Part shown: positions 59,477 to 64,000 of the stretch, in pieces
How the letters are laid out: each line of letters begins with the position of its first letter
How positions within the stretch are numbered: the stretch's first letter is position 1
NCBI RefSeq assembly: GCF_003584165.1
Contig: NZ_QXFJ01000009.1
Location: 62,001-126,000, forward strand
Reading direction: 5' to 3'
DNA: 64,000 bases
From: Flagellimonas aequoris
GTDB lineage: Bacteria > Bacteroidota > Bacteroidia > Flavobacteriales > Flavobacteriaceae
Notes under the pieces: model-generated
Database searches by the model: none
What the model saw: only the letters and a program-made list of their open reading frames with translations
Told to the model about the DNA's origin: nothing
Position numbers and translations under genes: made by a program

Positions 59477-61036
59477 ATGTTACGGAAAACCTCTCTACTC
59501 ATCGCACTGCTGCTGGCCAACAGCGTATTTCTTCTGGCCCAGGAACAAGACCCTGTCATTCAAGCTATCTTAAAGGAAGCCAATGAAAACTCCCAACTCG
59601 AAACGCTTGGTCACGAGTTGATGGACGGTATCGGACCTCGATTGGTCGGAACCCCACAAATGAAAAAGGCCCATGATTGGGCCGTTGCCAAATATGCTGG
59701 CTGGGGTATTTCCGCCAAAAACGAACAATGGGGCGAATGGAAAGGCTGGGAACGCGGCATTTCGCATATCGATATGGTATACCCAAGGGTACAAAGCCTG
59801 CAAGGGACCCAATTGGCATGGAGCCCCGCCACCCCTAAAAAAGGGACTACCGCCGAGTTGGTGGTGTTACCTATGGTAAAGGATTCCATGGAATTTGTAA
59901 AATGGTTACCTACGGTTAAGGGCAAGATGGTCATGGTCTCCAAATTGGAGCCTACGGGAAGACCTGATTACAACTGGGAAGAATTTGCTACCGAAAAGTC
60001 CTTCGAAAAAATGAAAAAAGAGCGCGACGAACAGGACAAGGCATGGAACGCCAATATGAAGAACATGGGGTATAATTCCAGAACCCTCCCCGAAGCCTTG
60101 GAAGCCGCAGGAGCTGTTGGTATCGTTGCTTCCTATTGGTCCAAAGGTTTTGGCGTAAACAAAATCTTCAGTGCCCGTACCAAAAAAATCCCTACAGTGG
60201 ATTTGGAATTGGAAGATTACGGGATGCTATACCGTTTGGTGGAATCCGGTCAGAAACCACAGATCCATGTGGTGGCCGAATCCAAGGACTTGGGGGTATC
60301 GCCAACCTTTAATACCATTGCAGAAATCAAAGGTTCCGAAAGACCAGATGAATACGTGATCCTGTCCGCCCATTTCGACTCTTGGGACGGAGGCACCGGA
60401 GCCACCGATAACGGAACCGGTACTTTGGTGATGATGGAAGCCATGCGCATCTTGAAAAAAGCCTATCCCAACCCAAAGCGAACTATTTTGGTGGGACACT
60501 GGGGCAGTGAGGAACAGGGACTCAACGGTTCTAGGGCCTTTGTAGAGGACCACCCTGACATTGTATCCGGTGTACAGGCCGTTTTCAATCAGGATAATGG
60601 CACTGGACGGGTTGTTCGCATTTCCGGTGGTGGATTCCTAAATTCCTATGACTATTTGGGCAAATGGCTGCATGCCGTTCCGAAGGAAATCACGGATGAA
60701 ATCGAAACTACCTTCCCCGGGACCCCGGCGAGGGGAGGCTCGGATTACGCCTCATTCCAAGCAGCAGGTGCTCCAGCATTCGGCCTAAGTTCGTTGAATT
60801 GGTCGTATTGGAACTATACCTGGCACACCAACAGGGATACCTATGACAAGATTATTTTTGATGATGTTAGGAACAATGCCATCCTCACCGCTATCTTAGC
60901 TTACATGGCGAGTGAATACCCAAAAAAAACAGATCGTGAAAAAGCTGTTCTGCCCATTAGCGACAGAACAGGTGAACAACTAGAATGGCCCACCCCACGT
61001 TCACCCGAACGCAAAGGAGGTTTGGAGGAAAACTAA
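59477..61036 (+). CDS. M28-family zinc metallopeptidase, exported
   Basis: The 519-residue protein starts MLRKTSLLIALLLANSVF with a signal peptide (1-21, LLAQ). After a PA-like insert it has the M28 catalytic set: SAHFDSWDGGTGATDNGTG (His and bridging Asp), HWGSEEQGLNGS (Glu pair), FNQDNGTG (Asp) and TWHTNRDTYD (His). It is an aminopeptidase-like or glutamate-carboxypeptidase-like enzyme that feeds on peptides in the periplasm or outside. I chose the ATG at 59477; an ATG at 59444 would put 11 charged residues before the signal. Confidence 0.94.
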   Translation: MLRKTSLLIALLLANSVFLLAQEQDPVIQAILKEANENSQLETLGHELMDGIGPRLVGTPQMKKAHDWAVAKYAGWGISAKNEQWGEWKGWERGISHIDMVYPRVQSLQGTQLAWSPATPKKGTTAELVVLPMVKDSMEFVKWLPTVKGKMVMVSKLEPTGRPDYNWEEFATEKSFEKMKKERDEQDKAWNANMKNMGYNSRTLPEALEAAGAVGIVASYWSKGFGVNKIFSARTKKIPTVDLELEDYGMLYRLVESGQKPQIHVVAESKDLGVSPTFNTIAEIKGSERPDEYVILSAHFDSWDGGTGATDNGTGTLVMMEAMRILKKAYPNPKRTILVGHWGSEEQGLNGSRAFVEDHPDIVSGVQAVFNQDNGTGRVVRISGGGFLNSYDYLGKWLHAVPKEITDEIETTFPGTPARGGSDYASFQAAGAPAFGLSSLNWSYWNYTWHTNRDTYDKIIFDDVRNNAILTAILAYMASEYPKKTDREKAVLPISDRTGEQLEWPTPRSPERKGGLEEN

Positions 61037-61050
61037 ACGGTATAAAATAA

Positions 61051-61080
61051 AATCGCCCCGAAAATTCCGGGGCGATTTTT
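61051..61080. terminator. Bidirectional terminator between M28 peptidase and the His-rich gene
   Basis: AATCGCCCCG (61051-61060) and CGGGGCGATT (61068-61077) form a 10-bp stem with a 7-base loop. A-rich sequence precedes it and T5 follows, so it can serve both converging genes. Confidence 0.9.
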
Positions 61081-61097
61081 ATTATGGACGAACTCAA

Positions 61098-61532
61098 CTA
61101 GAAGATGCTAATTCCAACTCTGGGAGAGGATACTTGGAGTCCAGTACCCACATACGTTCTTCTGGGATACTGATAATCGTAATAGGTGTAATAGAAATGC
61201 GCATGACCGTAATATTCCCTGCTATGATGGCAATGATCATCACAATGTTGGGCATGTTCGGCATAGGCATCCTGTTTTCCTTTCATATAAGCTTTGTAGG
61301 CTTCCTTGTCCCGCTTTCTTAAATCCTTTTCATATCGTTTTTGGTCTTTCCAGAAATCCTTTTCATCCTCTTCATTGTTGGTGGTCAACGACTGTTCGTA
61401 AACAGCATCTTCTTTGGCGCGTTGTTCGTAATAGGAAAGTTTGTCCTGTTCCTTTTCTTGACTTTCTTGGGCCGAGACCGATGCCGAGATGAACAAGGCC
61501 AACATCGCAGTAATCGTTCCTATATATTTCAT
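61098..61532 (-). CDS. Hypothetical exported protein, His/Tyr-rich C-terminus
   Basis: The 144-residue protein has a signal peptide (1-21, ASVSAQ). A highly charged, probably helical stretch (about 25-95) follows, then a C-terminal part rich in His, Tyr and Asp (HAQHCDDHCHHSREYYGHAH). The His/Cys cluster may bind metal. No domain is recognised. I start it at the ATG at 61532 (MKYIGTITAML) because this opens a normal signal peptide. Confidence 0.72.
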   Translation of the reverse strand: MKYIGTITAMLALFISASVSAQESQEKEQDKLSYYEQRAKEDAVYEQSLTTNNEEDEKDFWKDQKRYEKDLRKRDKEAYKAYMKGKQDAYAEHAQHCDDHCHHSREYYGHAHFYYTYYDYQYPRRTYVGTGLQVSSPRVGISIF

Positions 61533-61622
61533 AGCTTCAAATTTTAGGGTTCTTATAGTAATTACGGAAGAACCGTTCATTTGGTTTTATAACAACTTAA
61601 AATGGATTTACCCTAATTGCAT

Positions 61623-61650
61623 AAAAAAAGGGGCGCAATGGCCCCCTAAT
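61623..61650 (-). terminator. Terminator of ssb
   Basis: On the minus strand GGGGC-CATTGC-GCCCC is followed by seven T (61629-61623). It lies 19 bases after the ssb stop. Confidence 0.7.
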
Positions 61651-61668
61651 TGTTTTTAAAGTGAAATG

Positions 61669-61998
61669 CTACTTCCCAAGCATCAATAGTTCATTGCACT
61701 TGATCTCCGTGATATAGCGCTTTTCGCCCTCCTTGGTCTCATAGGCACGGGACATTAATTTGCCTTCGATCATGACCTCTTTTCCCTTGGCGAGATAATT
61801 TTCTGCGATTTCCGCAATCTTGCCCCAGGCCACAATGTTGTGCCATTGCGTATCGGTCACCTTTTCGCCTTCGGCGTTTTTATAGGTTTCATTGGTGGCC
61901 AAAGAGAATTTGGCCAGCTTGTTGCCATTGTCAAGCGTTACCATTTCAGGGTCATTGCCCAAGTTCCCAATCAACTGTACTTTGTTTTTAAGTGAATT
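61669..61998 (-). CDS. ssb: Single-stranded DNA-binding protein (short form)
   Basis: The 109-residue protein is a single OB-fold: VQLIGNLGNDPEMVTLDNGNK, FSLATNETYKNAEGE, TQWHNIVAWGKIAEIAENYL, KGKEVMIEGKLMSR. It ends after ELLMLGK and so lacks the disordered linker and the acidic tip used for partner binding in standard SSBs. Short SSBs of this kind are common in Bacteroidota besides a longer copy. I start at the ATG at 61998 (MNSLKNKVQ). Confidence 0.93.
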   Translation of the reverse strand, partial: NSLKNKVQLIGNLGNDPEMVTLDNGNKLAKFSLATNETYKNAEGEKVTDTQWHNIVAWGKIAEIAENYLAKGKEVMIEGKLMSRAYETKEGEKRYITEIKCNELLMLGK

Positions 61999-62059
61999 CA
62001 TGATGTAAGATTTTAGCGTTAAACAGTTCATGCCATCGAATTGTCATCATTCGACAGGG

Positions 62060-62067
62060 CAAACATA
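62060..62067 (-). promoter_or_regulatory. -7 box of ssb
   Basis: On the minus strand TATGTTTG fits TAnnTTTG, leaving a leader of about 55 bases before the ATG at 61998. Confidence 0.5.
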
Positions 62068-62352
62068 GAAACGGTCCAAAACCTCATTCGGTTTGAAATC
62101 ATTTGCTTTCGTTTGTAATCGGATGTAAACAATTAAAAATAAATATAGGTGCCCAATATGTAGCACCTATCAAGAATTTACCACAAGAATGAATAATATT
62201 TATGGGATTTACCGGGAAGTAATTTTTTTTGGGGAGTCCCGTCCTCATGGTTGGATGCCCACCGAATCAGGCAAACAGAGCATTACAGGAACGGTATCCA
62301 GTCATTAAAGAGCGTAACGCCTCGCCCACCAATTCAAAGCTAACATTGGCGG
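62068..62352. other. Gene-free stretch between ssb and the small ORF
   Basis: No supported gene is seen in these 285 bases. An 8-bp perfect inverted repeat ATAGGTGC (62145-62152) / GCACCTAT (62163-62170) forms a hairpin. Further on, GCCCACC appears twice (62250 and 62326 areas), and a weak CCAAT...ATTGG stem lies near 62330-62352. The stretch may hold the end of a former insertion. Confidence 0.5.
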
Positions 62353-62478
62353 CTACTCGTCCTTCTTCTTATCGACGCTGATCTTCAACACATCGTCCAA
62401 CGTCCCGTCGATCTTCAGCTTCTTTTCGTACTTTTTAGTACTTTCTTTTGACTTATTGTGATTTTTTTTGTACTTCAT
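62353..62478 (-). CDS. 41-residue Lys-rich small protein
   Basis: An ATG at 62478 opens a 41-codon frame ending in TAG at 62353. It begins MKYKKNHNKSKESTKK and continues with KLKIDGTLDDVLKISV. The phrase LK(I/V)xGT(L/F)(D/E)DVLK(I/A)SV looks like a small family of Bacteroidota proteins that I have seen as hypothetical genes. Nearly half the residues are charged. It points away from the two-gene module, with its start 79 bases from the ATG of that module, so both may share a control region. Confidence 0.55.
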   Translation of the reverse strand: MKYKKNHNKSKESTKKYEKKLKIDGTLDDVLKISVDKKKDE

Positions 62479-62504
62479 ACAATACAAATTTAAAAAAGGT
62501 GTTG

Positions 62505-62512
62505 TATATTTG
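62505..62512 (+). promoter_or_regulatory. -7 box of the HEPN-like two-gene module
   Basis: TATATTTG fits TAnnTTTG. It is directly followed by the palindrome at 62514-62527, which would cover the transcription start. Confidence 0.55.
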
Positions 62513-62513
62513 C

Positions 62514-62527
62514 ATTGATTTATCAAT
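62514..62527. promoter_or_regulatory. Palindrome at the expected transcription start (candidate operator)
   Basis: ATTGAT-TT-ATCAAT is a perfect 6-2-6 dyad two bases after the -7 box. This placement suits a repressor, perhaps one of the two encoded proteins, as in toxin-antitoxin operons. Confidence 0.4.
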
Positions 62528-62556
62528 CAAATTTTGATTTTTCCAAAATTTTTCGT

Positions 62557-63018
62557 ATGAACATGTCTAAACAAGCCAAAAAAGCAAAGTTATTGGACTT
62601 TGACTTTGTTGGAGAGGAACACTTTTCCCTTGAAGATATGTTGCATAATGCTTATCTCGAAGGGAAAAAAGATTTTCAGAAAGAACTTGTGCAAAAGTTG
62701 CAAAAAGGATTGCAGCACTCCGCTGTTACTTCATCCTTATTTAAAGAAAAACTAAAGGACGCAGAAATTACCGTTAAGGATATGTTTCTTCGTATCGTAG
62801 ACTTTTCTGATTTTGAGTGTCTTGTAGTCATTGATGATCCTGATTATTATGACAAGGATAAAAGATGGAAAGCTTATGGCATTTCGAGAAACATCAATGA
62901 AAATATTGATGATATTAATATTAATTTCTCGTTGATGCCCTTTTCAGAAGAGATGTCTAAAGACACCATGATTTCAGAGGGCTTTTGTTATAAGTATGCC
63001 GGAAACTCCGAAGCCTAG
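62557..63018 (+). CDS. Hypothetical protein, first gene of an HEPN-associated module
   Basis: This protein of 153 residues (ATG at 62557; an ATG at 62563 is equally possible) is AT-rich and unlike its neighbours in codon use. The N-terminal half is helical and charged (HFSLEDMLHNAYLEGKKDFQ). The second half looks like an alpha-beta domain (DFSDFECLVVIDDPDYY, then ININFSLMPFSEEM and EGFCYKYAG), which faintly recalls nucleotidyltransferase-like folds but lacks the GSxxxG...DxD motif. Its last 23 bases overlap the start of the HEPN-like gene. I do not recognise a named family; an antitoxin or partner role is inference from the layout. Confidence 0.72.
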   Translation: MNMSKQAKKAKLLDFDFVGEEHFSLEDMLHNAYLEGKKDFQKELVQKLQKGLQHSAVTSSLFKEKLKDAEITVKDMFLRIVDFSDFECLVVIDDPDYYDKDKRWKAYGISRNINENIDDININFSLMPFSEEMSKDTMISEGFCYKYAGNSEA

Positions 63019-63430
63019 CCCACCATTTGAACACGCAGTACATAATTGGGAGGTTTGTAAAGAACTTCACAAACTCACAAAATATGGTGATTGGGTAGTT
63101 ACCACCGCATTTTATTCAGGAATGAAATTCATGGAGGACACCTTGTTTCCAAACACCTATGACCATCCTGTCAAACCAGGAGAACAAAATGAGTACAAAA
63201 CATTTAATGCTTATGTACGTGATTTTGGAAAAACATTGGGAGCAAACAAGCATAAAATAATGTCTGACATGGTGAACGCTCATATAGATGATGAAGAGGT
63301 TGTAAATTCTTATGAAGATTTAAAACAATCATGCCATACAGCGAGGTATATCAATTATAAAGTCGGCGAGGATAGGGTTAAAATGGCACTTGAAGCAATA
63401 GAAACCATTAGGGTTTTTTGCGTCCAATGA
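62996..63430 (+). CDS. HEPN-like helical protein
   Basis: The 144-residue protein is all-helical, with the HEPN-type pattern: YGDWVVTTAFYSGMKFMED in helix 2 and 3 position, then SYEDLKQSCHTARYINYKVG. HEPN domains occur as RNases or as RNA/nucleotide binders in toxin-antitoxin and defence systems. The canonical R-x4-6-H catalytic motif is not seen (ARYINYK has no His in place), so a non-catalytic variant or another superfamily is possible. The gene overlaps its partner by 23 bases in another frame, which points to coupled translation. It is followed at once by a transposase gene on the other strand. Confidence 0.65.
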   Translation: MPETPKPSPPFEHAVHNWEVCKELHKLTKYGDWVVTTAFYSGMKFMEDTLFPNTYDHPVKPGEQNEYKTFNAYVRDFGKTLGANKHKIMSDMVNAHIDDEEVVNSYEDLKQSCHTARYINYKVGEDRVKMALEAIETIRVFCVQ

Positions 63431-63431
63431 T

Positions 63432-64000
63432 TTAATAGTTTTCCGTTAATGCCTTATAACCGAGAACACTCTCCGCATCTTCCAAAAACCCGTCAAACCT
63501 TTCCTGTGGTGTCAACTCCCTGGTGTTGAACCTAGCCGCAAATTCATCCAAATAGCGGCTCACGTGCTTGTCGCTCACTTGGTGGTAGATACCATTGATT
63601 CCACGCTTTAGAACACTCCAAAAGTTCTCTATGGTGTTTGTGTATACATTTCCATCGACATACACTCCAACGGCGTGTTTAACGCTCTTGTGCGTATAAT
63701 TCTTTCTTAACTTTCTGTATACAGGGGCTTCGTCAGTATGTATTTCCGCCCCCTTAACAACATGAGTATGGATAAATGGAACCATATTGCTAGTGGTAGC
63801 ATCGGGTACATGCTTGATTACTACTTTGCCGTTACGCTCAATCAATCCTAAAATTACCTTTTTAGCCTTGTATGGCTTCCCTTCATTAGTAAGTTCAGGA
63901 TTTTTCTGTGATCTTTTCTTTCCATAATGTTTGAACTTTTCAGAACCGCCCAAATACGTTTCATCCCCTTCTACCATATTGTTTTCCCCTAACATTCTTG
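63432..64000 (-). CDS. IS1595-family (ISXO2-like) transposase, 5' end outside window
   Basis: The frame runs from the right edge of the window to the stop at 63432. About 189 residues of the DDE domain are visible: VEGDETYLGG (first Asp), IHTDEAPVYRKL (second Asp), and the late NTIENFWSVLKRGINGIYHQ with the third acidic/Asn site. The N-terminal zinc-ribbon part is missing only because the window ends. The element end should lie just after 63432; I cannot point to a terminal repeat. The gene converges on the HEPN-like gene with one base between, so the module may be a passenger or the target of this element. Confidence 0.9.
   Translation of the reverse strand, partial: RMLGENNMVEGDETYLGGSEKFKHYGKKRSQKNPELTNEGKPYKAKKVILGLIERNGKVVIKHVPDATTSNMVPFIHTHVVKGAEIHTDEAPVYRKLRKNYTHKSVKHAVGVYVDGNVYTNTIENFWSVLKRGINGIYHQVSDKHVSRYLDEFAARFNTRELTPQERFDGFLEDAESVLGYKALTENY

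Noticed and set aside
62200..62352. Integron attC-like or IS terminal sequence
   Set aside because: There are weak stems (CCAAT/ATTGG) and a repeated GCCCACC, but the R' and R'' core sites of attC are not convincing and no matching terminal repeat was found on the other side of the transposase within the window.
1..64000. CRISPR array or Cas genes
   Set aside because: No regularly spaced 24-40 base repeats and no cas motifs were seen on either strand.

Overview
This 64 kb window looks like the chromosome of a marine-type member of the Flavobacteriaceae (Bacteroidota). The reasons are the TAnnTTTG promoter boxes in front of many genes, the near absence of Shine-Dalgarno sequences, C-terminal type IX secretion (T9SS) sorting domains on three large secreted proteins, neighbouring DUF1800/DUF1501 genes, a ligase-associated helicase and PdeM, a fused PlsC-GNAT lipid synthase, and the gene order prs-rplY-pth. 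The genus cannot be fixed from sequence alone. Muricauda/Allomuricauda-like is a guess.

Layout. 1-1971: the end of a TPR sensor kinase of the LytS type and its LytTR response regulator. 2052-6720: a small mobilizable element on the minus strand (excisionase-like HTH, VapE-type helicase, TOPRIM primase, MobC-like protein, relaxase, membrane protein). It has an iteron-like repeat cluster between primase and helicase and no visible integrase. It lies next to tRNA-Leu(CAA) at 6893-6976. 7135-9517: prs, rplY, pth. 9519-13972: a secreted reprolysin-like protease and a lipoprotein. 14029-21245: ribF, serS, a TPR protein, small enzymes, rsmA and mgtE. 21261-25252: a run of small stress or metabolic proteins, including a DUF4199 membrane protein split by an in-frame TAG. 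25338-27098: an arsenic cluster (arsR, DUF6428, GNAT, arsC) without an efflux pump. 27111-33326: outer-membrane and lipid genes, aspartate kinase, fbp, TerB. 33384-44814: the DNA-repair helicase, a 1449-residue secreted nuclease with three near-identical repeats, pdeM and mfd. 44906-49498: minus-strand genes (serine hydrolase, DUF3352 protein, ACT-like protein, YraN). 49670-61036: DUF1800/DUF1501 pair, metG, tex, a deacetylase, a PAP2 phosphatase, a small Cys/Lys-rich protein and an M28 peptidase. 61098-64000: a secreted His-rich protein, ssb, a 41-residue ORF, a two-gene module with an HEPN-like second protein, and an IS1595-type transposase cut by the window end.

Two themes run through the window. 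First, a family of imperfect palindromic repeats bounded by TGTCAT/ATGACA sits in five intergenic spots (8075, 18213, 41105, 44831, 46168). Very similar sequence also lies in frame inside two essential-type genes, mfd (22 codons) and metG (21 codons). Second, accessory DNA is concentrated at the two edges: the mobilizable element on the left, and the HEPN-like module with its transposase on the right. The best candidates for an undescribed system are the overlapping gene pair at 62557-63430, which has a palindrome right behind its promoter box, and the protein-invading palindromic repeats.
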